A stretch of DNA of 64,000 nt from Lepas anatifera (GCA_034440635.1 JAOTON010002088.1:248001-312000); one strand, 5' to 3'. Counted from the stretch's first letter, positions 23,501-33,747 are shown. Notes: a model not told the origin generated them from the sequence alone. Numbers and translations are program-made.

Positions 23501-26500
23501 ATTTCTCTACCATATTCGCTCCTTTTTGCCTTCGTGGTCTTACATGTCCTGGGAATGTACAGGTTTTTATGGATTGACTGTTGTTGTGTCTAATCATGCC
23601 GAATAATGCATTTGTTCACAGGTATGTCACGTTTCCACTGTGACTATGACTTGGCTTTAATGTGGGACCAAATTTTTGACACACCACGCTCTTATGGTTT
23701 TTAGGGCGCATCTTGACTTTCAGTTTGGTCAGAAGGTACTTGGTATATATTACCTTAATTCGGGCAGCTCAAAGTGCTGGGAGGTAAAATCAATGGCTGT
23801 GTTACATAATGAGGGAAACTGCGACTCTATATTTATCAAATTCATTGTGATTCAGGATATAATTGAAATGAAGTTCTGGAAAGGGTAATACGAGGTCTTA
23901 AAAGGTGTAACAGGAAAGCATCGGTGTACAAGAAATTAATGGTCGTCGTCATCCTACATGTTTATTTATTGTCTGTTATAATTGGTTGGTAGATTCTTCA
24001 ATGCTCATCACGAAATCCAACTTGCAAGGAGGTCTGGCGAAAGAAATGGTACGGTACCCTGGTGTGTGCGGTCTTCGCCGATAATTGTAACAGCACCGCC
24101 CCACTCGTGGGAAAGCAATTTGGGTATGTTGAAAAAGTACTGATGCATTTTCAAACGGTATGCACGCACACAACGTGTGCGAAAGACGGTACTGGTTCTA
24201 GAGCTACTCATCTTGAAAATGTTCAGGATACAAAAAGGCTGGTGGCTCCTGGTTCTGCGATACAAATCAGCACTCCTTGCGATGTAGGAGAGGTAAAAGG
24301 CTGATCAACCGGTTAGTTCTGGGTGCGGGTCGGGTGGGTGTTTGACGAAGACGCCCAGGAGCAGCAGCAGAGGAGCTAGGCGGCGCGCTCGTGGCGCTGG
24401 GGCGCTGCGCTGGCGACGGCCTGCTTCCTCCGACGGTTCTCACCACTCTGTGCCCTTGTCTTACAGAGGTGGCCAAGGGGGCTATAACAAAGGTAAACAA
24501 CACCGAGACGAGAGCTGAGCTCGCTCGTGCGCTATACAATCTGTCGCTCTTCGGGGGCTGGGATGGGGATGGTGCTGCGTTAATGTGCTTGCAGAGGACC
24601 CTGAGATTCAATGCAGATTCATCGGGGATAATAATCTGGGATATCCGATTCGGAAACTTCATGGGGATGTCTTACCTACGTCCTGCGTGGTTTTTTTGTA
24701 GTGCAAGTTGATCTGGCTGGGGATTTTGTGTTCCAATACGCCTTTATTCAATGTCTTGTTCAGAGTTGAAGGTTTTCTATTTCGAAAAAGGGTCCTCTGC
24801 CGTAACAATAATCCATGTCCGCAGCAAAGCAGAAATGAACAAGGTATGACAAGGTAATATAAAACAAGGTACGAACAGAGGTAAACTACTGATGGAAGAC
24901 ACGGCATATTCGAAAGGCTACGAAGCATCAGGCTTAGTTTTACTGCAAATTCACTCGTCGCAGTTGAGAAGAACGCTCTCTACAGCTACAATGAAACTTT
25001 GAGAAACCATATGTACTGGTTGGAATATTTACAGGGGAGTCGGAAGTACCAACAAGAAAGAGTGCGAGACAGAAGGATCCCCGAGCCCAGGCAGCCTTTA
25101 CAAGCATTGATTTTCGAACCAATGAGGGCCGAAATGGGCGCTACATGACCACACTGGTTGGCGCGCCCTTAAACTCAAATAATAACAATAACGATGATTC
25201 CCCTGCCCAAGGACATGAGTATTCTTGTGACAAGAAGTTAACGCTGAAGAGAGCATGTCTGCGGGAAAGAAAGGAGCAGAATCGAAATAACCTCCGCTTG
25301 AACGTGCTTAAGCTCAAGTACCTGCTACGTTTATCGCTCAACACTTCAAGATTCTACCGAAGCACACTAGAGTTGATAGATACGAAGCCAGGAGCGCTCT
25401 TCATAGCTACTTGGGTTTTGACGAAGTAGATACTCTGGTAGCGCTGTGGTATATATTTTAATAGTATACATCCTTAATATTTTCAATGCGAACGTCCAAA
25501 CGCGTTTCTTACCTCAGCGTGAATCAGTGTAAAAGAGCTTCTGAAGGATGACGTACAATTACGGATGGTAAGTGGAGCGATGAGTTTATGGGTCGGCACC
25601 GGAGCGATGTACCAGAACTACGTTGAGTTTGGGTAGTGCGCGCGGTTTATATGGTTGGCACCTCTGTCAGGGGAAACGTCACACCCGCTTCCCTGACGTG
25701 CCGGTAAAGAAGTCTGGGTCGATGTATGCGAGGATGAGATGGAACTGGTGTTCGCGGCTACGCTTTTAAAAACTGCGTCTTACGATGTTGAAGGCGATTT
25801 TTTGGTAACCTTCTAACCTTATATCCCGCAGCAGTTGTGATTTTATGTATCTGTAATCCACGCGAATCCACCGGTTTAGCCGTGGGCTTGAGTCTGAATC
25901 GACATTCAGCCCACGATGGTATCAACATCATCACAGGTGGCAGATGCGGCATTAAAGGCAATGTGGCACCCTCATGTGTAAATCAGGGACCAGCTGAGAT
26001 ATCAGTCGCGGACAGCGTACCGCAAACCTCCTGGTTTAATATTTAGTTTCAGAACTTGCGCATTTTACGGGGCAACAGCGCTTCATGACCGTGCCTCTTT
26101 TTGAACACACTACTTCCATCCCCCTCCCCCACGATCCTAACGGCTACCATCGGCTGTTAAGTTGTAACAAGGTTCAATATGGGAAGGACTTTCGTCCGTT
26201 TTCAAGATCCTATTTTTACGCAGCAAATGGTGAGTTATGTGACAAATGAAAGTCACGAGGGGGTAGCGTGGTATGCTTTATCTCAGTTCAAATCCCATAA
26301 TAAAGGTGCCACATTGCTTTTAATCTAGGGACTAGTAGGAACCATTTGGAAGCTGCTCTTCCTGGTACTGTTCTTTTTGTCGGGCATGGGGAAATCAGGT
26401 AATGCCGAATGTATTTGTATCGGCATTTGAAACGTAGATGTGAAAAGAATTCGAGGAGAGGTTGTTATACGCGTCAGAAGTCTGTTCGGTAATGCCCGAA

Positions 26501-28934
26501 TGTCGTCGCATGGCAGCACTCCATATTTGCGTGGTGATCAGTGCGATTATGAGGCTCATGAAGGTTGGAAAACTTGTGCAAAGGCATAGATATGTCGGTT
26601 TAATCTTGTTTCGTCAGGCACGGGTATGAATAAGGCGGTACTCTTGGATGAACAAGAGTGGCTTCGGGCGGCTTGGAGGCAGAATGTCTGCAATGTCTTC
26701 CGTCCGTATTAGGGATGAGTTATCGTGGTGCGGACATGTGAAAATCACCGCAAGGTGAAGGTACTCCATAAATATATATAGATAATTTTTACACCGGTGC
26801 GTTCCATTGCGACGGGGGACGCGGATCTGTGGATAAAACAGTGTGATGATGTCAGTTGGCTGGCGGCACTTTTTCGCCACACGTGCTTGCGCTCATCGAC
26901 TCACTGCTGCATGCGTATTGGTTTTGTGGCAGTGTGCAGTAGGCTGGCGTGTGTGGTTCTGCCCAGTATGTGAGCGTGCCACGATGAGACGGGGTGCGCT
27001 GACGTGGTGTACGTCGCAGGCGGCTCGTATGGCGGTGACGGCGACAGCGGCGGCGGATACCGCCAGACCTTCGAGGACACCATCTTCGTGGCCGGCATGG
27101 GGTCTGACGTCAGCTCCGAGCAGGTGGCCGAGTTCTTCGGCTCCATTGGACGCATCAAGGTAACGCTGCTCGGGTGCCAGTTGGATAACTGGCTCAGTGG
27201 ATAGCATCCGTGTCTCCTGTGCCACAGGTCCCGCCAGAGCCTCTGATCCCCAAATCCCTCCCAACAGGGTGAGAGTCGATGACGTATGACCTTGGCAGTT
27301 GGTAACGCTCGGTTCGCTGCCCACATACTAGCAAACCCATTGTTTCCCGCTGTAAGAGTTCAAGGCTTTTATCTACTTTCAATCACGTCTTTATTTGCCG
27401 GATTATGAACAATTGGTAATCCGTTAATCACTGACTTTATGTTATATCCACAAATATTCGTGTGTTCCGCAAATGTGTTGGCACGCGTGTCTCTCGTGCG
27501 CAGAACGACAAGCGGACAGGCCTGCCCCGCATCTGGATGTACAAAGACAAGATGACCGGCCAGAACAAGGGCGAGTGCACCGTCACCTACGAGGACGTAA
27601 ACGCCGCCCAGTCCGCTATCGGCTGGTTCTCCGGCAAGACGTTCAACAACAATGTGATCAAGGTGTCGATGGCGGAGCGGCGCACGTCCACGGACCGCTC
27701 GCGCGGTGGCGGCGGCGGTGGAGGGCGCGGAGGCTTCCGCGGCCGGGGACGTGGAGGTGGACCGCCCGGTAAGTGGAGTCTTCCACCGCTTGACCGTCGT
27801 GGGATTGTCAACGTGTTTTATAGTGCGATACCTAAAATGTCAGCTGATCGCTTTGAGCTAGCAAGAAAACTCGATGTCACTTCGGCGTGGGGGGGGAGGG
27901 TGAGCTGAATAGTTTCCAGTCGTATTTGTTTTGGACTAAATCTGAGCAGAAGGAATGCGATTTTCCGGTCATTTTTATTATAACCGCGCAGGTGTTGTGA
28001 AATATGTTTAACACTTCTTCGTGGATCTTGGCCTCTAGTGGTGTAAAGATACGGTATTTGCAAAACGGTTTCCGATCCGTTCACGATTTGCATCGGACAG
28101 CTGATTCCGAAAATTACCCGATGGGATCAACCCTGTTCTAGAACTTACCCATAATTTCCAATTTTGTCGAGGTATGTTAACGATTTGCCAATAGGTAATG
28201 TAACGAATTTACAACAATCCCACTTCTAGTATAAGGTAGACGCATTTCAATACGTTCAATGACACCGTAAGGACACATTTGTTGTGGCGTTGTTAATGCC
28301 CATATTTACGTAAATTCTTTAACGTGGAGGACTTAGGATTTCACCAGTGCTTCGTAAAGTAAAAGTGCACGGTCGGCGACGCCACGGCCGAAAATGCAGA
28401 GCCGGTTAGGCTCAGGACCAAAGCGGGTTTGGAGATAGGTCTTACTGCAGCGATGGGTTGTCGGTCGCCTCTATCGCGCCACAGCCGGCAAAACACCGGA
28501 GCCTGGCTGCTCTTAAGCCACCTCCTCTTAATGCCGGCTAGATAACTTCCTCCCCGTAGGCAAGGCCTGTGCTCAGGCGCAGGTCTTACATAGGGGAGGG
28601 AACAAACAGCCTAAATGAACCGTCTCGAGCAAGTGTTGGACATCCGTCACTTGTACTTGGTTCTGTCATGTGAGACGTCTCGTGCTGTCACGTGACTCGG
28701 CCTGCCGTTGATCCAGGTGCTGCTGGAGACTGGAAGTGCAGCAGCGACGAGTGTGGCAACGTCAACTTCGCCTGGCGCAACGAGTGCAACCGGTGTCAAA
28801 CGCCGAAGCCGGGCGGTGCCGACGGCGGCGGCGGCGGCGGGTACAGGGGCGGTCGCGGCGGCTACCGGGGCGGCCGCGGCGGCGGACCCATGCGAAACGA
28901 TTACGGCGACAGGGACCGCGGCCGCCCGTACTAG
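2552..28934 (+). CDS. caz: Cabeza / FUS-TAF15-EWS family RNA-binding protein (7 coding exons, 411 aa)
   Basis: This is a nuclear RNA/DNA-binding protein of the FET family, acting in transcription and splicing. Coding exons: 2552-2561, 15281-15334, 15633-16155, 24467-24492, 27020-27159, 27504-27768 and 28717-28934. All joins use GT-AG with matching phases (1,1,2,1,0,1) and total 1236 nt including TAG. Residues 1-223 are a Gly/Tyr/Ser/Arg low-complexity region ([14 protein letters not shown]). The RRM is about 224-311, with RNP2 TIFVAG and RNP1 KGECTVTY. An RGG stretch follows (318-340). The RanBP2-type zinc finger has C347, C352, C363 and C366 ([15 protein letters not shown]). A second RGG segment leads to the C-terminal RDRGRPY, a FUS-type PY-NLS. 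Length is close to Drosophila Caz (about 400 aa). As in vertebrate FUS, exon 1 encodes only the first few residues. No frameshift or stop interrupts the model. Candidate poly(A) signals are ATTAAA at 29465 and AATAAA at 30245. Confidence 0.93.
3691..3849. repeat. 80-bp tandem duplication
   Basis: The segment beginning cctaacaata and containing aagaagcttcctagcatgac occurs at 3691-3770 and again at 3771-3849, nearly identical. It lies in the left inverted arm. Confidence 0.85.
3860..4046 (-). pseudogene. Possible N-terminal fragment of an ISXO2/Merlin-like transposase
   Basis: The minus-strand frame contains [22 protein letters not shown]. This resembles the L..N/RGL(I/L) plus Cys-rich start of IS1595/ISXO2-type transposases. 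It is cut at 4047 by a hAT insertion, and about 60 residues remain. The assignment rests on motif memory only. Confidence 0.3.
4047..5200 (+). mobile_element. hAT-type non-autonomous element, copy 1 (with nested insertion)
   Basis: It starts CAGACCCGGTTCAAG and ends AAAGTACCCTG. It is flanked by an exact 8-bp target duplication CTTTCAAC (4039-4046 and 5201-5208), the hAT signature. Apart from a nested insertion at 4730-5154 it closely matches the copy at 12115-12840. No transposase is encoded. Confidence 0.88.
4730..5154. mobile_element. 425-bp MITE nested in the hAT element
   Basis: It is absent from the sister copy at 12115-12840, which gives the empty site (gaggactatattta). Imperfect terminal inverted repeats: GGCTGCGTTCTTTGAATTAT...TGGAATTCCAGG at the left and the complement of CCTGGAATTCCA...TTTCAAAAACACCC at the right. 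The target duplication is TA or TAT. Confidence 0.82.
5679..7943. other. cabeza intron 1, segment without genes
   Basis: No coding exon. At 6130-6310 and 6720-6995 there are degenerate G/C-rich pieces (cccctgaaat, cctggatccgcc) of the GGATCC-type MITE family. The rest is AT-rich unique-looking sequence. Confidence 0.5.
7944..8211. mobile_element. hAT-type MITE (CATAGGTGGATCC family)
   Basis: The terminal inverted repeats are CATAGGTGGATCCAG and CTGAATCCCCTATG. The body shares gatgcgaaaat, cacccacctgaaag and aaaagtggcacccac with the copy at 49684. Flanks GTTGGAGC and GTGGGGGC are a decayed 8-bp duplication (6/8). Confidence 0.7.
8212..9871. other. cabeza intron 1, segment without genes
   Basis: There is a minus-strand SINE tail (ccctccttacagggtgagagttggtaacgcc) at about 8720-8765. 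A 106-codon open frame at 8438-8758 runs into that tail and looks non-coding. No other feature. Confidence 0.45.
9872..10327 (+). mobile_element. TTAA-flanked MITE (AGGGAATGTGGCACC family), copy 1
   Basis: TTAA target duplications (9872-9875, 10324-10327) flank terminal inverted repeats AGGGAATGTGGCACCTT and AAGGTGCCACATTCCCT. Internal landmarks are gatgatgtca, gtgacgtcagcatatgtcgt and ttttctacggaaatatcgag. TTAA targets suggest a piggyBac-mobilised MITE. Confidence 0.85.
10328..11283. other. cabeza intron 1, segment without genes
   Basis: AT-rich sequence with no recognised exon. A SINE-tail fragment (ggcgtcgccaactctttt, minus orientation) is at about 11005-11035. Confidence 0.45.
11284..11496 (-). 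repeat. tRNA-derived SINE
   Basis: Read on minus, it starts TCCTGGTAGCTCAGTTGGTAG, a clear tRNA D-arm/A box, and has a B-box-like GGGATCGGTTCCC further down. Its tail contains tttgtgggacgttaaattt. The A-to-B spacing is too long for a functional tRNA, so this is a SINE head rather than a tRNA gene. Confidence 0.75.
12115..12840 (+). mobile_element. hAT-type non-autonomous element, copy 2
   Basis: This 726-bp element (CAGACCCCGTTC...AAAGTACCCTG) has an exact 8-bp target duplication GGTCTAAT at 12107-12114 and 12841-12848. It lacks the nested MITE of copy 1 and so provides its empty site. Confidence 0.9.
13282..13440. repeat. Interstitial telomere-like pentamer array
   Basis: Tandem 5-mers on plus: a block of CCTGA, then CCTAA/CCCAA mixed, a long block of CCCAA and a final block of CCTAA. 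CCTAA is the complement of TTAGG, the ancestral arthropod telomere repeat. The others are one-base variants (TCAGG, TTGGG). Short related runs occur at 3640-3672, about 13000-13017 and about 14350-14373. Confidence 0.85.
14135..14332 (+). pseudogene. Possible C-terminal fragment of an ISXO2/Merlin-like transposase
   Basis: The plus-strand frame ends [20 protein letters not shown]...RRQY then stop. This resembles the YLDEFxWR..N....F C-terminus of ISXO2-type DDE transposases. It lies in the right inverted arm, oriented outward like the N-terminal fragment in the left arm. No catalytic core is present. Confidence 0.45.
14469..14513. repeat. 15-bp tandem repeat, three copies
   Basis: GTCAGTCAGCTGATG repeats three times. 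The corresponding place in the left arm (about 3500-3545) has a non-expanded version. Confidence 0.8.
15281..15334 (+). CDS. caz: cabeza exon 2
   Basis: The acceptor is tttgttgcag and the donor gtatgc. The 54 nt encode [18 protein letters not shown] in phase 1-1. Confidence 0.87.
15633..16155 (+). CDS. caz: cabeza exon 3, main Gly-rich prion-like exon
   Basis: This 523-nt exon encodes about 174 residues of [13 protein letters not shown] and [10 protein letters not shown] repeats. The acceptor is tcttatctccag. A second in-phase acceptor (cacgctgcag, exon from 15606) would add VGPDELLSP. The donor is AG/gtcaga, leaving phase 2. Confidence 0.88.
16156..17185. other. cabeza intron 3, first part
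   Basis: AT-rich intron sequence. No exon, RNA gene or transposon end was recognised. Confidence 0.45.
17598..18046 (+). mobile_element. TTAA-flanked MITE, copy 2 (left palindrome arm)
   Basis: It has TTAA on both sides and termini AGGGAATGTGTCACCTT and AAGGTGCCACATTCTCT. The body is the same as copy 1. Confidence 0.85.
18047..18200 (-). repeat. tRNA-derived SINE in left palindrome arm
   Basis: This is the inverted partner of the SINE at 18689. The B-box region reads gggatttgaacccgg on plus, and the tail is the complement of ccctcccaacaggatgagag. Confidence 0.65.
18689..18841 (+). repeat. tRNA-derived SINE in right palindrome arm
   Basis: The head resembles a tRNA (TGAGTTGCAGTAGGCAGCA as A box, GGGTTCAAATCCC as B box). 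The tail ccctcccaacaggatgagag, ttggcgacaccgtataatcc recurs at 27250, 37503 and, inverted, at 8720 and 11005. Confidence 0.75.
18842..19284 (-). mobile_element. TTAA-flanked MITE, copy 3 (right palindrome arm)
   Basis: TTAA at 18842-18845 and 19281-19284. This is the inverted counterpart of copy 2. Confidence 0.85.
19695..24466. other. cabeza intron 3, remainder
   Basis: About 4.8 kb of moderate-GC sequence without a supported exon, RNA gene or full transposon. The last 150 bp before the acceptor are GC-rich (ggcggcgcgctcgtggcgct), leading into a good pyrimidine tract. Only short random open frames were seen. Confidence 0.5.
24467..24492 (+). CDS. caz: cabeza exon 4, 26-nt microexon
   Basis: The acceptor cttgtcttacag and donor G/gtaaac enclose 26 nt encoding (R)GGQGGYNK(G). 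Exon 3 ends in phase 2 and exon 5 needs phase 1, so they cannot join directly without breaking frame. This microexon supplies exactly the missing phase and a fitting Gly-rich sequence. Confidence 0.85.
24493..27019. other. cabeza intron 4
   Basis: No exon recognised. It contains the short TTAA-flanked MITE at 25952-26323. Confidence 0.5.
25952..26323. mobile_element. Short TTAA-flanked MITE, related family
   Basis: TTAA on each side. Termini AGGCAATGTGGCACC and GGTGCCACATTGCTT match the long family with one change, but the body is shorter (about 370 bp) and mostly different. Confidence 0.72.
27020..27159 (+). CDS. caz: cabeza exon 5, start of RRM
   Basis: It encodes residues 205-251, ending [10 protein letters not shown]...FFGSIGRIK: beta1 (RNP2), alpha1 and beta2 of the RRM. 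Flanks are cgtcgcag and AAG/gtaacg, phase 0 at the end. Confidence 0.92.
27170..27312 (+). repeat. tRNA-derived SINE in cabeza intron 5
   Basis: It starts with a tRNA-like TGGCTCAGTGGATAGCATC, has a decayed B-box region and ends with the ccctcccaacagggtgagag tail. It fills about 40% of the 344-bp intron that splits the RRM. Confidence 0.65.
27504..27768 (+). CDS. caz: cabeza exon 6, rest of RRM plus RGG
   Basis: It encodes residues 252-339: [16 protein letters not shown], then RNP1 KGECTVTY, the AAQSAIGWF helix and NNVIKVSMA, then [19 protein letters not shown]. The extended loop with RTGLPRIW is typical of FET RRMs. The donor is G/gtaagt. Confidence 0.93.
27769..28716. other. cabeza intron 6
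   Basis: No exon. A GC-rich segment at about 28370-28600 (cggccgaaaatgcagagccg, ggcaaggcctgtgctcaggc) may be another short repeat, but I could not assign it. Confidence 0.4.
28717..28934 (+). CDS. caz: cabeza exon 7, zinc finger, RGG and PY-NLS
   Basis: It encodes residues 340-411: AAGDWKC..C...[16 protein letters not shown] zinc finger, YRGGRGG repeats, [14 protein letters not shown] and TAG. The acceptor is cgttgatccag. Confidence 0.94.
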
Positions 28935-30411
28935 CCGGTGCTCCCTAGGTGCGTCGCCGCGGCGGTAACACGGGCCGCAGAGCTGTGACCGGGTGTTGCC
29001 GCTTCGACAGACGCTGTGGCATTCAGTTCTCACCATCATCCACTCCCTGTAACGGGGAACAGCACATGGGTACATTTTGTGACAGCCCGTTGGTTTTATG
29101 CCCTGTTGATTTGTCGTAGCTGGCGGGAGAGAACATCGGCGGAAAAGGTAGGGCGATTCGGTTGTATTTCTCACCATCATTTGTTACCTAAAGAAGCGTG
29201 TCCGCCTCACATCGTTTCACTCCCCAGCGTGCATGCAGGATAGTTTTCATTGTCCATGATAACGTCGTCATCTGACCTAATACATGTCGTACTCATACAC
29301 CATTCATTTTGAATCAGAGGCAGCAGATGAAAACAAGTGTGAGCAAGGCACGGAATTTGTCAGAGCGGTCTCGCGTGATCCGACAATGAAACCATACAGT
29401 AGTCTATTAAAAGACAGGGCGTTCCCCTTCAGTGGTCCCCCTCCCGTCCCTGCTCTAAGTCTAGATTAAAAGAAAACTTTCTTCCCACACGGCTTGTTTG
29501 GTTGAATGCTGGCCAGCACTACTTTTACCCACTAATGTCCGGGAAAAAGACAAAAACCAACACTCAAATCTTTCAGATGACAATTTGCGTCAGCAAGGGA
29601 TGGCATTTCAGACGTACGCGGATAAAGCGACGTGCTAAAAGATCGAGTGGATGTCGCTTGGTCTGCTTAAAACTGCTTAGTGCCTGTGACAGTGCGATCC
29701 TTGATCCTCGAGGAAAGACTCTGAGCGAGGAGTCTTTTTCAGATAATTCGTAGGCGTTTCCTTGTAACAAGCTTTTCGAAAGGTTGAAATGGCGGCATCA
29801 CTACCGTTCTCGTTTTGCTAGAAACGTGTGATTTTCCATTACAGGTACACCGACAACGGTGCCTGTTAGCGAATGATTGTGGAATGAACCGAACAAAAGT
29901 TTACACGAGTGGATTAGAGTCGGTAGAAAGCTGCTGTGTGTCGCTTTACATCAAGAATGAGTACTAGCGTAGCTTTGCGGATTTGTGTTGGGAGCTCTAC
30001 AGGGGATTTCCCGAATGGAATTAGGAATATCGTGATTTTGGCATTTTCATCCTGGGAACAGCCTGTGTTCTTCAATCTTGAAAAGGTTGCTGGTGAAACA
30101 ACTTGCAATATTGCTTTTACCAGAAAGACATCATTTTGCCTTTAGACGTGTGAAAAGCCAATAATGTAGAAATACTGTGTTCTGTATAAAAGCTGAACCA
30201 CGGACGCGTAGAACGCCGAAAATCAACGATTAGCCCCCTCTCCCAATAAACTCGCTTCAATCGCTGCCCACCTAAAGGCCTTAGTCCTATATCGACAAAA
30301 AAATCCGGGAATACAGACTTGAAATTGCACTTGTGAACAATTTTTCGAGACTGCTTTAAAATTGCTCTTGCAAGTAGTTCTGGGCACGTCTTATTGAAAG
30401 TCATAAAATGA
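28935..30411. other. cabeza 3' UTR and downstream sequence
   Basis: No coding region. Possible poly(A) signals are ATTAAA (29465-29470) and AATAAA (30245-30250). A small hairpin (ctcgaggaaagactctgagcg...) occurs near 29710. Transcript end is not determinable. Confidence 0.45.
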
Positions 30412-30856
30412 TTAAAGGGAATGTGGCACCTTGGTCGAATCCTGGGATTTAGTGCAATTAGGCGTACTTTTAGCCGAAAATAATGAAACCACTCATGATT
30501 TCTCTGAATAAATGTACAATAAGCTCAATATTGTGATTTTTAGAATACTCCTCTAGAAAAAGAACTAAATATCAGCCTGTGGATGATGTCACGATCTGGC
30601 AACCACTACCATACTTGAAACGCTTTAAGGGCATCGATTGGCTGATGCTCATCGTGGCGTCAGCATATGTCGTCACACCAGCAGCTCAACAATGGCCGCC
30701 CGGAGAGGGGTCGGTGTCCGGTAGGTTTTAGCTTTTTTCTACGGAAATATCGAGTTCCAAGACAAATGATGTATGGAGTACCGGGTTTTCCGACTTGCTT
30801 TACAACTTGGCTATCTCAGTTAAAATCACGTTATGAAGGTGCAACATTATCTTTAA
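30412..30856 (+). mobile_element. TTAA-flanked MITE, copy 4
   Basis: TTAA at 30412-30415 and 30853-30856. Termini AGGGAATGTGGCACCTT and AAGGTGCAACATTATCT. The body closely matches copy 1. Confidence 0.85.
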
Positions 30857-31197
30857 GCCTCGGCGTTTTTCCTAGAGTTGCGCCGGATTCCGTCTGATGT
30901 GGACGTCGAGTGAGTCAGCGGCGAGTAGCGACAGTGCCGTGCGCGGCCCGAATCCAATGTGCCGTAGTGAGCGAAAGGTCTGCTTAACCCGCTCCCCACC
31001 TGGGGTCCGGCCCCACGGTGGGGGGGGCATCTAACTCCGAAAATATGGGGGTTAGCGCAAATTTGCAAAGTGCATTGAAAAGCTCGTATGAATTCATCAT
31101 GATTTAACTTGGCGTGTTTAAGCGCTCAGGCCAATGATTTGACCTCCAGAGGTCAAGTTGGGTCACGGTAGGCTATTTCCATTGAAAGATGCAATGC

Positions 31198-31829
31198 TTA
31201 AAGGGAATGTGGCGCCTTTATAACGTGATTTTAACTGAGATGGCCAAGTTGTAAAGCATGCCGGAAAACCCGGTACCCAATTTATCATTTGTATTGTAAC
31301 TCGATATTTCTGTAGAAAACTTACCTAAAATGTACCCTAAATGTACCCAGTTCCGGTCCAGTTATCAGCTGTTAGTGGATGACGTGGCTGACGTCACGGT
31401 GAGCAGCCAGCCAATTGAAGCCCTTGAAGCTTATTGAATATGCAATAATAGTTACCAGATCATGACGTCATCCAAAGGCAGAGGCTTATTTATTCCCTCA
31501 GAGGGACATTTTAAAAATCAAAATATTGAGCTTACTGCGCATCTTCAGAGGATTGGACGTTTTCATGATTTTCGGCAAAAAATACCCCTATTTACGATAA
31601 AGTCCCCTTCTGTAGCACTTTATGACCATACGGGCCTTTGCACGTCAATAGCCTCTCCGGGAACTAGTTTGTTACGGCTATGGCCTGCTTTTGCGCTGAT
31701 GAAAAAGGGCCTGCAGCCTAATATTTTTAATGGTTAGGTTGGTTCCTTGCTACAAGGGATATGCTATATTTTCTAGGCAGCCTGCTACAAACCGCTCGGG
31801 ATTCGACCGAGGTGCCATATTCCTTTTAA
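31198..31829 (-). mobile_element. TTAA-flanked MITE, copy 5 (with internal extra sequence)
   Basis: TTAA at 31198-31201 and 31826-31829. Minus-oriented copy with about 200 bp of unrelated sequence near its right end (about 31590-31795). Confidence 0.75.
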
Positions 31830-31858
31830 AGGGAATGTACCACCTTCATAACGTGAGT

Positions 31859-32873
31859 TTAACACGCGCCCCGCTGGGGTCCCTTGCATGACGCGCTCCG
31901 CTGGGGGGGCGTTTTTCGCCCCCTCCTCCGTATCTCGTTCCCCACGAAAGCTAAAGGAAAGTTACGGGCGGCGTTCGAAAGCTCTGGACAAGACGGAGAG
32001 AATTTATACAAAGAATTTTATGTCAGGTCAATATTGAGGTCAGCATAGGTCAAGAAGGCTCCATAGGCTTCCAACAGAGCGTGTATGTTTCCCTCTCTAG
32101 ATCTGCCCTCAGGAGAGCTAGAGCAAATCTGTATGAATCATTGGATTCCTCTCATCGCGGCGAATCGAATCATGTATATGACCTTGCTAGGTCAAATAGT
32201 CAAAATGACCTGACCTTGACCTGGTCGGGTCACATAGTGACCTGGTATGGTTATGCTGCATATCAATCGACTCCCGTGACAATATCAACACAATGCAAGC
32301 AAAATGGGAGCTTTATCTCAATTCAGTGAGAAGTTATTGGCAAATACAAATCACTCTCTGCTCCCGTGACCTGATATGACCTTTGAGAGGTCAGATGCTC
32401 AAAACCTCAACTTTATGGTCAAGATCGTGGTAACAATAGACAGTTTGAGAATTTTCAGCCTTATCTATCTAGTCTTTCCTGAAAACGAGTCCATTCTATT
32501 TTTCACCATAGACTTATAATGGGGTGACCAAAAAATTGACCACACCTTAGGTAAACAATATCAAAATTCCGAGATAGCAGATTTGTAGACCCTAATGACC
32601 TTATCATATTGTAGAAGTTTCAAACTGATCGGTTTGCTAATATTCCCTGGGCGCGGCTTCAAACTCGTAATTTTAGGTTTTGAGGTCGGGTCACTTGACC
32701 CTGAATAGCTCCTTGACCTGACATGACCTTAACTCAAAAATTTTGGTCAGATGTGTAAAATTGATCAGGGATAAGGTACCGTAAGTTTCGTTGCTATGCA
32801 TCTCTTTGTTTTTTAGCCATCTGGTAAAAACCAGGAGGGGGCGAATTTCGCCCCCCGGCGGGGCGCGTGTTAA
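31859..32873. mobile_element. TTAA-flanked AGGTCA-rich element, copy A
   Basis: The target duplication is TTAA (31859-31862, 32870-32873). The 12-bp perfect inverted terminus is CACGCGCCCCGC. The insertion site is known exactly because it interrupts MITE copy 6. The body has many gacctgacct/aggtca motifs. No long frame. Confidence 0.88.
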
Positions 32874-33263
32874 CTGAGATAGCCAACTTGTAAAGCAAGT
32901 CGGAAAACCAGGTTCTCAATATATCATTTTTCTTGGAACTCGAGATTTCCGTAGAAAAAACTAAAACCTACCTGCAATGTACCCCTCATGTACCCTTAGC
33001 AGCAGGCCACAGTTGGCATGGCTGTTGGTGTGACGACATATGCTGACGTCACGATGACCATCAGCCAATCGTAGCCCTTGAAGCGTTTCAAGTATGGTAG
33101 TGGTTGCCAGATCATGACATAATACATAGGCAGATAATTATTTCTTTCCCCAGAGGAGTATTTTAAAAATCAAAATATTGAGCTCATTCTACATTTTTCA
33201 GACAAATCGTGGACGCTTCAATGATTTTCGGCTAAAAGTACCCCTAATTACACTAAATTCAGG

Positions 33264-33747
33264 GCCCTGATCGGCAACTAGATTCTTAGCTAAGACTGTC
33301 TTAGCTAAGACAGAGCATGCGCGTACGTCTCCGCACCCAGCTACCCACCTAGCGGTAAGACTGGCGTTGTCGTACATGACGTCACGAAAGTATGACGTCG
33401 CAGTAATACTGTTGTCAGCTAAGACAGAAAATAGTGGCTGCGCGCAGACTGAATATTGACATATCTGGCGCACATGCGAAGATTGAGAAGTTGCGTTTTG
33501 CGGTGCGGAAATCTGGTGCGAGTGGTTCTCGTCGTGTATAACGATGTATGTACCTTTTACTCACCGTCTAAAGGTGAAGAACGCGCAAACACATAGGGCT
33601 GCCAGCTGTCATCTAGTGCTAAGAATATTAACCAACAAATCGACTTCCTGCCACCTGGTGCTAGACTGGCGTTACACCGATGACGTCACTGTTCATGACG
33701 TCGATTATGACGCGTCAGCCTAGAATATTCTTAGATGATCAGGGCCC
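33264..33747. mobile_element. GGGCCCTGATC-ended MITE nested in copy 6
   Basis: It interrupts the cactaaattc-caggattcgacc sequence of the host MITE. Its ends are GGGCCCTGATC and GATCAGGGCCC. It includes several tgacgtca-like sites. The target duplication is short (about 3 bp, AGG). Confidence 0.7.

Noticed and set aside
27587..27811. Pro-rich minus-strand frame opposite cabeza exon 6
   Set aside because: It is a shadow of the Gly/Arg-rich coding strand.
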